Source: Isoetes taiwanensis
Lineage: Eukaryota > Streptophyta > Lycopodiopsida > Isoetales > Isoetaceae
DNA length: 64,000 bases
Direction of reading: 5' to 3'
Assembly: GCA_021234155.1 (NCBI GenBank)
Contig: JAJEKV010000139.1
Span: 1,424,386 to 1,488,385, forward strand
The first letter of the stretch is position 1; each line of letters starts with the position of its first letter. Shown here in pieces: positions 37,113 to 48,334 of this stretch. Both the position numbers and the translations under genes were made by a program. Below the pieces are notes generated by a model that worked only from the letters and a program-made list of their open reading frames with translations, searched no databases and was not told where the DNA came from.

Positions 37113-37211
37113 TCCTAGTAGTAATGATTGTACTAGCCCATTGTATGGGTCCCATGACCTATTGGTCTCCGTGGATGTTAAAAAAACTATTCTATTCTAT
37201 TCTATTCTATT
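37113..37211 (+). mobile_element. LINE 3' end with (TATTC)n tail (copy 2)
   Basis: Duplicate of 30042-30140: CCCATGACCTATTGGTCTCC, then GGATGTTAAAA and TATTC units. The stem-loop upstream is missing because the duplication breakpoint lies inside the LINE tail. Confidence 0.75.
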
Positions 37212-37469
37212 CATGGATTTGCCCCCGTTCCACATTCGCATGGTGGCAAGGCAAAGCTTTGGCTTACATATGACGAGCTACTTTCTCATTTGATGAGTGT
37301 GTTTTTCATCTGGTTGCTAATCCTTTCTTTCTGTTTCTTGTATTAGGTCATGATATATTATATCTTGAAAATTGTGCCAAATATATGCACCATCAAATTT
37401 CATTCTAGTCCCATGTAGTTTTTAACCATATGGGTTGATACAAACGGTGGCGCAATGCTTAAATGGTGC

Positions 37470-37820
37470 GATAATGTAACATTAAATCAGACACTATAGA
37501 TGCTCTTGCAAGTCAAGCAACCTTCGCAAAAGGCATGTGCAAATCATAAGAAGTGGATTTGGATCAGACATAAATACTGGAAATACAGTTATAAACTTGT
37601 ATGCCAAGTCTGGTTGTCTTGAAAGTGAAGAACAAATTCTCAATCAAATGAGTAAGTGTGATGTAGTTTCATGGAGTGCCATAGCCTAGTTGCAGCCACT
37701 GCATTTCATCAACAGATGTAGGTGGAAGACATTCACCCAAATAGGGTTACATTGGTAAATGCATTAGCTGCATATTGCTATTCTAGCTTGGTGTCTTATT
37801 TAAGCTGGCCAGCCTGATCA
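37470..37820 (+). pseudogene. PPR-like repeat relic, unit 1 of copy 2
   Basis: Counterpart of 30395-30755. The phrase around 37441-37500 is scrambled relative to all other units (ACAAACGGTGGCGCAATGC where the others have ACAGCTGACTGCAATGC). A short deletion removes the AYGQHG section, and a TAG replaces the CAG of QMQVEDIHPN. Confidence 0.65.
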
Positions 37821-38224
37821 TATTGGTAGGTATTATTACTCGTTTAATAGTACAGAAGGGAATTCACCTTATCTTATTAAGCATGCCATTTGGAGGACAA
37901 TCGACCGTAGTGGCCATGTAATTTCTGGCTTTTCCCAGCTGGAAAAAATACGAGTTTGAGTTTTCATTTTATATGTACCATGGCAAGGATGTAGGTGGTT
38001 CTCCATGGATTTGCTCCCGATCCACATTCGCATGGTGACAAGGCAAAGCTTTGGCTTACATATGACGAGCCACTTTCTCATTCGATGAGTGTGTTTTTCA
38101 TCTGGTTGCTAATCTTTCTTTCTGTTTCTTGTATCAGATCATAATATATTATATCTTGGAAATTGTGCCAAATATATGCAGCATCAAATTTCATTCTAGT
38201 CCCATGTAGTTTTTAACGATATAG

Positions 38225-38410
38225 GTTGACACAGCTGACTGCAACGCGAAATGGTGCGATAGTGTAACATTCATCAGCACTATAGATGCTCTTGCAAGTC
38301 AAGCAGCCTTCGCAAAAGGCATGTGCAAATCATAAGAAGTGGATTTCGATCAGACATAAATACTGGAAACATAGTTATAAACTTGTATGCCAAGTCTGAT
38401 TGTCTTGAAA
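38225..38410 (+). pseudogene. PPR-like relic, unit 2 of copy 2, left part (split by transposon)
   Basis: The unit runs to LYAKSDCLE and stops at the transposon insertion point. The right part resumes at 48818. The uninterrupted version is unit 2 of copy 1. Confidence 0.75.
38404..38410 (+). repeat. Left target-site duplication CTTGAAA
   Basis: CTTGAAA immediately precedes the transposon and is repeated at 48818-48824. Copy 1 has a single CTTGAAA at the homologous site. The next base (A on the left, G on the right) leaves open an 8-bp duplication with one mismatch. Confidence 0.8.
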
Positions 38411-38413
38411 AAA

Positions 38414-38438
38414 CATGATTTCATTAATTGGATAAAAT
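38414..38438 (+). repeat. Left terminal inverted repeat
   Basis: CATGATTTCATTAATTGG plus seven further bases. Compared with the inverted right end (CATGAATTAATTAATTAG), about 20 of 25 positions agree. Three A residues lie between the TSD and this repeat. Confidence 0.65.
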
Positions 38439-38592
38439 AACGCAATTTTGAGAATTTTAAGCACACCTTATTTGCTCAAGCACGAATACTTTCACCTAGT
38501 TCTCGAGCCCAACAAACATGAGGTAATTAACATACACATATACATATAAATTATGTGTTATACTTGTACGTGTACATGATACTTGTAGAAGC

Positions 38593-38655
38593 CCAATAAT
38601 GGCCCTACATTCTACACCAATAATTCACATCAATAATTTCACTTCACTATAAAAA
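38593..38655 (+). promoter_or_regulatory. Promoter of first small paralogue, with TATA box
   Basis: TATAAAAA at 38648-38655 lies 36 bp before the ATG. Upstream are CAATAATGGC, ACACCAATAATTCAC and ATCAATAATTTCACTTCAC. The second gene's promoter (39259-39318) has the same elements in the same order and spacing, so they are likely functional or recently duplicated. CCAAT-like words occur in both. Confidence 0.65.
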
Positions 38656-38690
38656 CAGCTCGACTCGGGGGTAGAGATCATTCATCTTCC

Positions 38691-38933
38691 ATGGCTTCCT
38701 CGATGCCTCGTCCAGAGCACATCCGATCTTTCAAGTGCTACTTGAGCTACAACGATCTGAATGAATGCGCAAGAAATGGTGTTAATCTTGATCCATGGCT
38801 CCAATCTAAGGCTGATGGTCCTGCTAGTGCTTGCAGGAAGCTCACTCGTGTTAAAGTCCACATTTACTGGCTTCCTGATCAGGAGATCTATGAGCTGAAT
38901 AGCATCACGAGCTTTGATGTTGATGATGAGTGA
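38691..38933 (+). CDS. 80-aa transposon-borne protein, paralogue 1, unknown function
   Basis: An intact ATG-to-stop frame (start MASSMPRPEHIRSFKCYLSY, end FDVDDE) with a TATA promoter just upstream. It aligns end to end with the next gene. Shared residues include HI...KC...S..DL..C, LDP-L--KA-G, RV--H--WLP and YE---I, about 20 identities in 63 aligned positions. This divergence with no frame lesions suggests purifying selection. No signal peptide, membrane segment or known motif is seen; conserved Cys and Trp suggest a small folded domain. It may be a regulator or accessory factor of the element. I recognise no family. Confidence 0.65.
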   Translation: MASSMPRPEHIRSFKCYLSYNDLNECARNGVNLDPWLQSKADGPASACRKLTRVKVHIYWLPDQEIYELNSITSFDVDDE

Positions 38934-39258
38934 ATCAATGTTATCAGTGATGTATGAGTACCTATGAGGTATGTATTACAATCAATGTTATCAGTGATGA
39001 CTACTGTATTCGTTTATGATATAATAATGTTATGAGCACCTATAAACTATGTAAGGATGTAATACCACAATGAATATTGTTTGATGTATCATACCTGAAT
39101 GTAGTGTAAGGGTGTGCTCTTCGACTTCCAGTATATCTGCAAGCAGTTCCTAATTTCAACCACACCTGAATTACTCAAGCACACGTTTTAAAAGCATACA
39201 TATATCCATACGAAAGATGTATTATACTTGTATTTATACAACAGTCTTATACACGAGC

Positions 39259-39318
39259 AATAATGGCGCTGAAGTCTACCCCAATAATTCACCCCAATAA
39301 TTCTACTTCACTATAAAA
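39259..39318 (+). promoter_or_regulatory. Promoter of second small paralogue, with TATA box
   Basis: TATAAAA at 39312-39318, 37 bp from the ATG, preceded by CAATAATGGC, ACCCCAATAATTCAC and CCCAATAATTCTACTTCAC. It is nearly superimposable on the promoter of the first gene. Confidence 0.65.
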
Positions 39319-39354
39319 GCTTCTCACTTCGGGGCTAAAGTTCATTCTTCTCCC

Positions 39355-39597
39355 ATGGATTTTTCGCCTTCATCCATTCACCACATCGAGGCGATCAAGT
39401 GCTCAATGAGCCACTCTGATCTTGTTGGTTGCCTAGACAGGCATCTTCTTCTTGATCCCTACTTGCGAAGAAAAGCTTTGGGCGCTGAGATTCGTTGCCC
39501 TGCGTCAATTCGTGTTATGATCCATCTGATTTGGCTTCCTGAGCGAATGAGCTATGAGATACTACAGATCCTGAAGATGAATGAATCACCTGTTTAG
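39355..39597 (+). CDS. 80-aa transposon-borne protein, paralogue 2, unknown function
   Basis: An intact frame of the same length as paralogue 1 (start MDFSPSSIHHIEAIKCSMSH), lying 664 bp downstream in the same orientation. It keeps HIEAIKC, SDLVGCL, LDPYLRRKALG, and RVMIHLIWLPE then YEI. The N-terminal dozen residues and the C-terminal tail differ. Gene, 5' leader and promoter were duplicated as a block and the proteins then diverged to about one third identity. The 3' end lies about 125 bp from the converging DUF7869-type gene. Confidence 0.65.
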   Translation: MDFSPSSIHHIEAIKCSMSHSDLVGCLDRHLLLDPYLRRKALGAEIRCPASIRVMIHLIWLPERMSYEILQILKMNESPV

Positions 39598-39722
39598 CAT
39601 TGTATAGTGTAAGAGCTCTTGTGTTGAGATGAAAAACGCAGAGCGTAATGAATAATAACTAGTCTGTTGTAACTTGCATGTTATGTATGATATAGTAATT
39701 ATGTAAAAGAGCATTGCGTACC

Positions 39723-42700
39723 TCAAGAGTTCTCATCATCGTCGTTAGCTTCTTTAGCCACTAATTCTTGTAATCGAGCCCCACACTCTACCGGGATCAC
39801 CAGCGACAATGGCCTGGTCTCTACGGCCCAACCATAGTCTATTGTTTTCAAATGTTGGTAGCGTGGCGGGTCATTAGGATTGGGTCTCCAATTCTTGCTC
39901 CAGCAATCCCTATACTGCATTGCATATGAGGTTCCCTTTAAACAAACAGGCTCAAACCAAGAGACAAACACCTCTTCTAATATGGGAGATTAGGGTCCTC
40001 TATTGGGTCCTCTTCGGCAAAAGCCATCCACGTCGGGCAGTTATCATGTGGTCTGATTAGCAAGAGCATTCCTTTCTTGACATCTTGGTAGGGGTCGAAT
40101 ATTTCAACCGGTTCTTGGGTCTACCCGAAAAGGCCCAACGTAATGAGATGCTTCAATGTGCTCATCCACAAACACTTTTTTTCGGTTCTTCCAATGCACT
40201 TTGCACAGTGTTTGGGCGAGAAATCTGAATAGCTGACTCTCTGGGGTTGCATCGTCCCCAAGCACTTTCAAAGGCAAGGTGGACCAATAGTCAATAACTT
40301 CATTCATATATGTGTTGGACCATGAGTTATCGCCGGCTCTAGAAATAGCTGCCCAGTGCATCATGTACTTGGCAATAGAAGCTCTCAATGCACCTATATC
40401 TTTCAAGCTCCCATATGGCTGCACGACCTTAGGTGACCCTCTCGGAATCATAGGTAAACCTTAGGCATCCTCCTTCCACATTCCGATTCCCTTCTCAGGG
40501 AGCCACTCCCTATGCCCTGGCCTCATCTTGTAGAACATTAGTGGCCATCCATCCTTCATGCAAAACTTGAAGAGTAGAGGTTCCAAGTGACCACATAAAC
40601 GGTCCTTCTTATCAGGGATAAAACCTTTCACGAATTCCTTCCAATTAGGAACCTCTGACACAAGGTAAGGTGAAGGAGCCTTTGAACTACACTGCCTGAA
40701 GAGTTGCATAAGCTCTGGAATAGTCAATGCATCTGATCTTCTCATTAGGGTAGAGTAGTTTCCAAAGAGGGCATCTATGTCATCGTGAGTGTGTCCAACC
40801 ATCATGAATCCCAGCTGCACTTGATCAAAGACACCTAACCAAACCAAGTATGACAAGTAAGAGAAAAGATATCTATTCTTATTCTGACCTGAGCAATTAT
40901 CTAGCTGCAAGTAAAGCCTCCTAGGCAACTTGTTCGGTACCATGGGGCCTTTGATAGGAGGCATAAAATCATTTCTACTGCCATTTATCATTTTTGTCCT
41001 AAGGGTATCACGTGTTTAAAATTCTTTTACCCCAAAATTGCTTTCAGACGATCTGTATCTCTCAAATGGCCCCAATTATCCTCGATTTATTCTCGATTAA
41101 TCGTCAAGGTATGATTCAAAGATCCCACATGAAAATTAGAATCATCAGGGCGAGAGGTCCGGTGAGAAGTGGCCCAAGGCACCTATACCATGGCCGTGCA
41201 TGAGAGCACTGTGACCGACCTTGGTCGTTCACCCCTCCATACAGACTTTGCTAGCTTCTCTAGACGAGGGACCATGGTCTTATTCTGATCCATCTTATCA
41301 TGTATAATGGTTAAAGCGTGCTCAGGAGATCTATGAGACAAAGCTCTCCAGGACCAGTAAAGGCTCCTGCAAGAAATCTGGGCCGTCATATGCGATTTTC
41401 TCTCTATTGCAAGTACCCTTCTTTCATTTGGATCTCTGGTCTTAGGAAGCTTTTCCTTTATGACAATACAGGTGGTACACTTAGAAAATGCTATCCTCTT
41501 AGCTATTGCTACCTCTGAATGATTCTCATCCAAGCAGACAGAAAGGACGAAGGAGAGATATGCTTGCTTTTGTCATCTGTATAATCGGTAATATCTACTT
41601 CTTGGTGTATATCCTTCTTAGTCAAGACTGAAGGTAGCCTCTTAACATTTTGTCTGCTACCCTCGCTCGTAATTTTCGAGCGGTGTGGCATCGTCTCAGC
41701 GTTTTCATCTATGAACATAGATAGCACAGCATTCCCAGCCAAAGTATGAGACCTTGGTTTCTTAGACCCAGTATTTCCGTGCTCAGCAATTCTGTGGCCG
41801 TCATTGAAGAGCTTCTTCCACTTGTAAAAAGTGGAAATGGGTATGCCATAGGCTTTATGCCATGCTTTCACGCACACCTGTTTGTTATTCAACATCAGGT
41901 TGCGGACTACACCATTTTCAGAGCAAAGATCTAGCATGTTATATGCAAAGGTTGTGCGCTCCGAGGACTTCATGTTCCAGTAAAAGGTTCTCATGCAAGC
42001 TATCTCCTTGGATGAAAAATTTGCACAGCATCGTTTCATGCAAAGACGGTGATGACCAAGTCTAGAAGCGGTAAGGTCTCTTTTTGGTGATGCCAATTTC
42101 GGTCTAATGGAGTAAGGTTCATTCTCCACATCCTTCTCCTTCACTTTGCAACCACGAGTAGAAACCGGAATGTTATCAACGAGCACGAAGGCTATGGGCC
42201 ATCTCACAAGGTCATGCGGTTGGGGCATTTACGCACGACTTGGCGGCGCATAGAGACCTTTTTTTTCGGGCATTGGAAATATGCTCATGATAGTAGCGAC
42301 TTCTCGAGCCTTCCCTAACTTCCGTCGTCGACCCACGGCATGGTTTAGATCGGCAAAAACGATAACACCATAGCCGTAAGCCATGTGGCGACATTCATGC
42401 ATGAGTGTGCATGCTTTCTCAACTAACTCATCTCTAGAAAGCCCTTGCACATGATTAGGTCTCATTACTTGGCTAATCCCTCGTTGCCTCTGTCACCGCC
42501 GGTTTATCGCGTTTAATGCTGTCCTGGTGGGGTGCAAGCTTCCTCCTCTCTCACAAGTTGACCAGCAATGTCCTTCTTGTACCACAACACAAAAGTCCCC
42601 ACAGCTTCACCAATTTTTTCTATTTCCAGCTCGGGAATTGGTAGCGGCAACTGTCCATCCAAAACATTCACAATTGAAACAACCACCATACCCTCCGGGA

Positions 42701-42788
42701 CAATCGAATTGTGATGGCGCTCGAAATTGTGGACTCTTCCCTCTGCCACCTTTTTCCCCAGCACATATAGCGGAATTACATCTGCCAT
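39723..42788 (-). pseudogene. DUF8039/DUF7869-type putative transposase gene, multiple lesions
   Basis: Reading 3'-ward on the minus strand: a DUF8039-like N-terminus (MADVIPLYVLGKKVAEGRVH, then QLPLPIPELEIEKIGEAVGT, 42788-42513); ELVEKACTLMHECRHMAYGY; a helical DNA-binding-like part (CMKRCCANFSSKEIACMRTF, then HKAYGIPISTFYKWKK); FSKCTTC (about 41480); MHGHGIGALGHFS; then the core YLQLDNCSGQNKNRYLFSYL and GFMMVGHTHDDIDALFG (40900-40780), typical of DUF7869. Such domains are thought to be RNase H-like; the Asp and the HTHDD acids are candidate catalytic residues. The C-terminal part includes PVEIFDPYQDVKKGMLLLIR and VSWFEPVCLKG. Lesions: in-frame TAA at about 42229 and 40458, frame changes near 42500, 41527, 41205, 41160, 40110 and 39980. 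Possible introns blur the count. Several lesions adjoin CTG or CAG. Confidence 0.7.
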
Positions 42789-43557
42789 CCTGCAAACAAG
42801 AGGTCGTGAATATCGCGGCCGCGATCCTCGTAAGCAAAAAGAACTGTGATCATAAGTTTCTACTAGAAAACGACAACTGAGAGATTAAAAAATGTTTAGG
42901 ACTTTCGCCACCGCGATCTTATCGAGCATTGGCAAGAACGCGGTCGCGCTTTTTGCAAGCATTCACACTAGCTGTTTAGATAAGAACTCATGTGCAAAGC
43001 ACATGTCGAGGTTAGCAAGTGGTTTCAACTCCTAGTTATCGATAGCTGGGAGTTCTTTAGTAAATAGCAAGTGTAGATGGTTGAAGATATCGCGACCGCG
43101 ATCTCGTCGAGCACAATAGTTAAACGATTGACTTCCAGACTAAAGCATTACTCATACCTCACAGGAAATGGTAGCGTCAACGTGTACTTGTAGCGAAGGA
43201 CCCGTCAGAAGCTGCAGTGTCATAAAAACAGTGTTTTGTATCATCCACATGGAGAAAGAAAGCATATACTTGAAACACGTGAACATTGTATAATAAACAC
43301 ACCAGAGTGCACAGGTTTGCTTAGAACATCTATTTTTACATATTCTAATCCAAAGTATCAGCAGGTATCTTATCAATCCATACAATACATAGCGATGTTA
43401 GTGTAGAATCAATTGAATGCCGAGAACCCTATAAGGAAACAGTCTTTAAGGACGATTTAGTTATTATTGATCATGAACTAACAGCAGAGACTCGGAGGTT
43501 GTAGTTATCATTGAAATTCACTGCAACATCAACTTTGAGTTCACTTCACTGAGAGAT
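42789..43557. promoter_or_regulatory. Divergent intergenic region with GC palindromes
   Basis: Lies between the minus-strand transposase gene and the plus-strand genes. It has palindromes at 42812-42825 (ATCGCGGCCGCGAT, perfect), 42937-42950 and 43089-43103, plus a half-site at about 42911. No coding sequence is recognised. Confidence 0.45.
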
Positions 43558-44008
43558 ATGCATCAGAATAGGCCTTTTACCTGCCCAAACCCTAAATTCG
43601 ATGCGATGGAAGAAATCCAAATGTATAGTGGCGCCATGGTAAGCGGATTATCGGCCCCCTCGTCGGCGCCTTCAATGGATGCTATACGCAAAGAAATCCT
43701 TGAAGAACTTGGCACGGCTTTAGGCGCGCTTCGGCGTCTCAAGATATCAAATTTGAATTGGCTTTTCCCGCTTTCACTTTAAATGTTTGTTATCGAATTC
43801 AAATTTTACTGTCACTGTCCATCCGTAATCCAGTTTCTTTTTGTAGCCTTTATGGCTGCATAATGTGTCAGGTCCATTTAAGTACGAGAGAAAATTGAAC
43901 GCGGACGTCCAAGTCGATGAAGACCTTTTGTACGGATTACTTGCTTTTTCGGACGGGTATATTCGCTACGAACGCATTTATGGCGATGTAAATCGGCCAG
44001 CCCGGTAG
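43558..44008 (+). CDS. Possible two-exon small gene in the transposon
   Basis: The first segment starts MHQNRPFTC or at a nearer ATG (MEEIQMYSGAMVSGL) and reads AIRKEILEELGTALGALRRL. After a pyrimidine-rich stretch and a CAG acceptor (about 43870) a second open segment reads PFKYERKLNADVQVDEDLLY then GLLAFSDGYIRYERIYGDVN and stops at 44006-44008. Composition and GC favour coding, but I cannot fix the donor. The product is unknown. It could instead be an alternative 5' part of the downstream ParB gene. Confidence 0.3.
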
Positions 44009-44123
44009 GTAATTAATACTTCCGTGTAATTAATGCGCCGCATCGTGGCGCCATTATGGTTGGGACGAAATTTCACGTACCATTATGCCCGGCCGGCAAT
44101 TAAAGTCTGCGGCCGCGTTCCTC

Positions 44124-44130
44124 TATAAAT
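44124..44130 (+). promoter_or_regulatory. TATA box of the ParB-methyltransferase gene
   Basis: TATAAAT in a GC-rich context, about 140 bp before the likely ATG at 44268. Confidence 0.4.
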
Positions 44131-44267
44131 TCAAAATCATCAATCTCTAAACATCTTTCGGGTTTTCGGCGTGCGATTTCTTCAGCCCTAAGCGCCGAGT
44201 TCTGGCGTCTTCCTGAACCTCCCCAAAGCGGCAGGAATTTAAGACACAGCCGGCGCCCGCCGATCCC

Positions 44268-47200
44268 ATGGCACCTAAGGACTCCCTCGAGAAGGTAATT
44301 TCTAACATTTCAGCTCGGCAAGATCGCGGCCAGCGATCTTGCGTACTAAGATCATGTAATGTTTTGATTACTATAAATTTGCCGCCAGCAATCGCGGCCG
44401 CTGATCTTTTGCGAGCATAGGGTTTTCTTTCTTGCCTTGCATTGCTACCATCCCAACAACGCGACCACGATGTTCATGAGTAGTAGTATAGTAGCTCACT
44501 AGGATCAGACCGCTGCGATGTTCGTGAGCGATGGTATTGTTTTCTTGCCACTTAGTCAAGCTACACAACATCGCGGCGGCGATAGTGTGGAGTGCTATTT
44601 TAGTTGCTTAGAAGGATGTGGTCGGCGTTTCTCTTGAGTAGTTTATACTTTTACGTTGCACAACATTATCAGCCCTATCGGGCACTCACCACGCGAGGCT
44701 TTTGTTTACAGCACTTGCTCTGTTTCGTGGACCGGATGTCGAACCCATCCGTATTATAACCCCTTCTAATGAAAGGAAATGGTGCATAGAGATTGCACAA
44801 GCAATACCGCACATTAAAGGTGACCGCAGAAAGGACCTGTGCCTGTTCCTGCGGACTGGAAAGAAACCTGAGGACGTTGAACAAGTTGGCATAGTGGTGG
44901 CAATGTGGGAAGGCACGAAGAACAATGTGCAAGATGCTATCATATGCAGCATCGAGGACACACACGCATTGCAGTTCCTTGAGTACATTCTCAAATGGCG
45001 CAATTATGATCCGTCTTTGATGACAGTCAGCAAAATGAACAAGCCAGCCACAGGGAAAAATGTCCCAACATCAGCTAAGGGTTATGGCTGGGTGTTGCCA
45101 TCCTATGAATCTCTCTCTTTGTCAGGAATAAAGGGAAACAGAGACATCTTGGTAGGGTTCTCGGTCTGCAGAAATGGTTTGTCCACAGACAAGAAGCCTC
45201 CGAGCTGTGCTTTGAAAGCAGTTCGGGACGAGAAAATGCCCTCTGTGATGGACACCAATTGGCTAAGGGCCGTGGCCAAGAAAAAAAGTGTAAAGCCAAT
45301 TGCTGTTTTGGGAGAGCCTTCAGCATCAAAAACAGTTGTTGAAGAACCACTATCCACGATAAATCCCTCCGGTATTATTAACCCTACTATTCCTCTTGCT
45401 TTAAAGGCCCCAGATAGCACTACATCTGGTGGATTTATTCCAAAAAAAATTACTCCTTTCAAAATTAACCTTAGAATGCTGAACAATGACGATAGTCCGC
45501 AGCCCAGCAGTTCTCAAACCCCTCCTTCTGTTACGGAAGCCTCCTCTAGACTAGCATTGCCATGGCCACACGCACCTGCCATTCCAGTGGAGTTAAAGTT
45601 CAATCCGGAAGAGGAAAGGAAGATGGCAGAGCAAACCACTCAAAAGCTGGAACAGTTTAAACGGTTTTACCCCTTAGGGGTGAATTGGTTTACCAAGATT
45701 TCTATTTTTGATTGTGAACCTGCACCGGCAAACCTGACACACCGAATGCGATCAAATGACCATGTTCAAACTCTGGTCAAAAGCTTCAAGACATACCCAA
45801 CAGAGGTCCTCACACCTGCTGACGTCGTGCCATTTGACCCTATTACCAGGTAACTGAGCCTCTATCTTTTGAACACTCGTTTAGATTTGACTTGATGGTT
45901 GTCTATTTTTTAGGAGGAGGGTGACGTGGAGCAATCCAGAGGATTTAAAGGGCAAGAGATTTTACATTATTTCTGGCAACCACAGTATTTGCGCGGCACA
46001 ACTCCTTTGTTCGGTCGTCGGCAACCGGGAGCAGCAACTAGAATTTGCTAAAGTATATGCTAGAAGAAGATCGAGAGTGCTGAATGGAAATCTCACTGAC
46101 AAGGAATATATAGAGTTGAGTATTCAATGCAACGAAGTAATTGCAAACACCGTCTACAGAGAGCCACTGATTGAAAAACTGCAACAACTTCGTCATCAGC
46201 ACAAGGCTTATGGCTGTCCTCCACAAGGACCGATAGGAACGGCTCGACTTTCGCTTGGAAGGTATTTATTCACTTTCGCTTCGCCAACATGGCGACCGCG
46301 ATCTTAATGACCTTTGCTTCTGCAGAATTTTCATGAAATTGCAACGACCACATTGAAAGTGCAGGAACTTAAAGATGAAAAACAATTCATCTTTATGGAT
46401 GAGAAGGTTTTCAAGAAGCTAATGGAAGTTGCCGGATTGTGGGTGAACCGTGAAGCTTCGGCGGCGACCATGGTGAGTTCCGGACAAACCATCGAAAGAG
46501 TTCTTTAACAAGACACAGCTCCGGTTGCTCACGAGGTATGTCGAATGCGAGAGGTGTCAAAACGCTCGATGAGATTATAGAAGGCAAGGCGTGTTTGAAG
46601 GTGCGGTCGGGGGTGTAGCGGAGATTTGATTGCAAACAACGGGCAACCCATCAGAACCCTCACTTTTATGAGGCGAAATTTTATCTTATGCCACAAATTT
46701 GCTTTGCAAAAAGGATTTCGATAGTTTGGGAGGAATTGCTTCGGGCTTTTCCCGATTTGGTGAATCAGAATCTTGGATATATCGATAATCTACCGTCTGA
46801 GTACATGAAGGCTAACTATAACAAGGATCATACACTAGGTAACCTACCAGCCTTTAAGGAGCCAATCAGAAATATTCTAAAGCCAGAAGAGGCTAGAAAA
46901 AGAAAGGAAAAGAAAAATGTTGTCATAGCAGTGACAAAGGATGGCATCCCTACTTCCTCCCAAGTGTCAGAGAATGCGACATTGATATTTATTGACATCC
47001 GAGGGATCAACAAGGTATGGGATTGCAAGAAATACACAGACCTATTTACAAGGATAGCTACGATGACGACTGCCAAAGTTTATCACTTGGTTATTATCAT
47101 GCGCTCTGTGAATTTGCCCAATTGCTTGTACAGTCAGAAGCAAATTCGTATGTGGCCACCTATCTTTAGGTTCTTATGAAGAAATGGGATGGGAGAGCAA

Positions 47201-48334
47201 ACGAAGGGTGAAAGAACATCGATTACTATATTAGTCATATGTGCATTACCAGAGTGATGTTCGTGTAGCACCTGTGGCAACCAGATCTGGAGCTTAAGCC
47301 TATCTCCACACAAGGCTCCTAAGTCAACACCATTGCCTCCAATGCCGCTAACAGGTAATGAGGATGCCGATGAGAAGATAAAAAAGAAATTTCAGACTCT
47401 TTTTACAGGCAAACCAAGATTCAAATGGGCGGCAATGGAAGGAGATCTTGTATTGAAATGCCAGCTGAAAACCTCGTATGCCTACCATATTGTTGAACAG
47501 CTGGTGCCCACGGATGGTTGCGTTCTGGATTTCTTTCTTTTGGCGACTTCAGTGTCGCTCTTATGCAAGGCAAAAAGAGCATGGCCTTCGAAAGTTCAGG
47601 TAAAGTGTGCCGTTTCCTGAGGGCGTTCTTGGAAACGCTTGAGAAAATGGCCAGTCAAAGTACGGGGGGGTCTGAAGAAGAGGAGAAAGCAGAGAATGCA
47701 GAGCCTGATCCTGCGCTGCCCAACATCAGTATCACCCAAAACACAGATATATCAAGGTTGGATACCATTTTGGAAAACCTCGATGCTAAGTCCTACGAGG
47801 AGAGAATGCAAGAAACAAAGCGCTTGCTTGAAGCGACGGAAAAAGGTATAGAAGCCCTCGAGCCCACTTTTCAAAAAATTAAGTGCACGAATGAGAAGCT
47901 TGATGGGTACATGCCATTCTTGACAGGCGAACATAAGTTTGAATACTTGGGGGTAGAGCACATGGAAGTAGACAAAGATCACATTGAAACAGACCAACAG
48001 CACATGGAAACAGACCAAGATGAGGCTGTTGGGACACAAGAGCATCGTTTACCGCGGCAAGAAGCAGAAGCTCTTTCATCCACAGCAGATTGCTACTCAA
48101 TCGGAGAAGGAACTTATAGGCGGGAACAGTGCAGGGGAGAGTGAAAAATGGGAGCCTGATTCACATGTGCAGCGCATCGCAAACGCCATGGGTGTTGAGA
48201 TTCCAGAGGTCACAGGTTATTCAGAGATGGACACAACACAAGCTATGGAATTGGGTAGAGAGCATGTCATCCGCATGGCCAATGAAATGGGTGTGATACC
48301 TGATAGCGTATCTGAAACACAATCACAAGAATGA
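44268..48334 (+). CDS. ParB-like domain fused to beta-class DNA amino-methyltransferase-like domain, with lesions
   Basis: Exon 1 probably starts at ATG 44268 (MAPKDSLEK) before GTAATTTC. Exon 2 (44712-45849) reads 380 codons; exon 3 (45914-46261) joins it in phase. Across that junction lies a ParB-like unit: MRSNDHVQTLVKSFKTYP, then FYIISGNHSICAAQLL, where GNHS-CAA matches the G(E/N)(R/H)R--A box of ParB folds. Further exons give IFIDIRGINKVWD (about 46990-47025), placed like methyltransferase motif IV, followed by MTTAKVYHLVI. C-terminal to it are GCVLDFF and FGDFSVALMQGKK (47517-47580), resembling SAM-binding motif I. Motif IV before motif I is the beta-class order of N4-cytosine/N6-adenine DNA methyltransferases. 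A Glu/Asp-rich tail (HMEVDKDH, HMETDQDE) ends at 48334. Frame problems occur near 44711, 46325, 46500, 46560-46680, 47200-47300, 47535 and 48100. DIRG replaces the usual DPPY-like motif, so activity is doubtful. Confidence 0.6.

Larger units (their letters stand above)
42812..44583. repeat. Cluster of ATCGCGRCCGCGAT-type palindromes upstream of and in intron 1 of the ParB gene
   Basis: Sites: 42812-42825 ATCGCGGCCGCGAT; 42937-42950 AACGCGGTCGCGCT; 43089-43103 ATCGCGACCGCGATC; 44318-44342 with 10-bp arms GCAAGATCGC/GCGATCTTGC; 44388-44412; 44461-44471 GCGACCACGAT; 44502-44531 (degenerate); 44570-44583 ATCGCGGCGGCGAT. Several are followed by TCGAGCA or TTGCGAGCA words. They stand out from the AT-rich background and none lies in recognised coding sequence. 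Confidence 0.8.

Noticed and set aside
42812-44583. Palindrome cluster as a CRISPR array or canonical parS
   Set aside because: Spacing is irregular with no spacer architecture, and the motif differs from the bacterial parS consensus. A parS-like role is kept only as a hypothesis.
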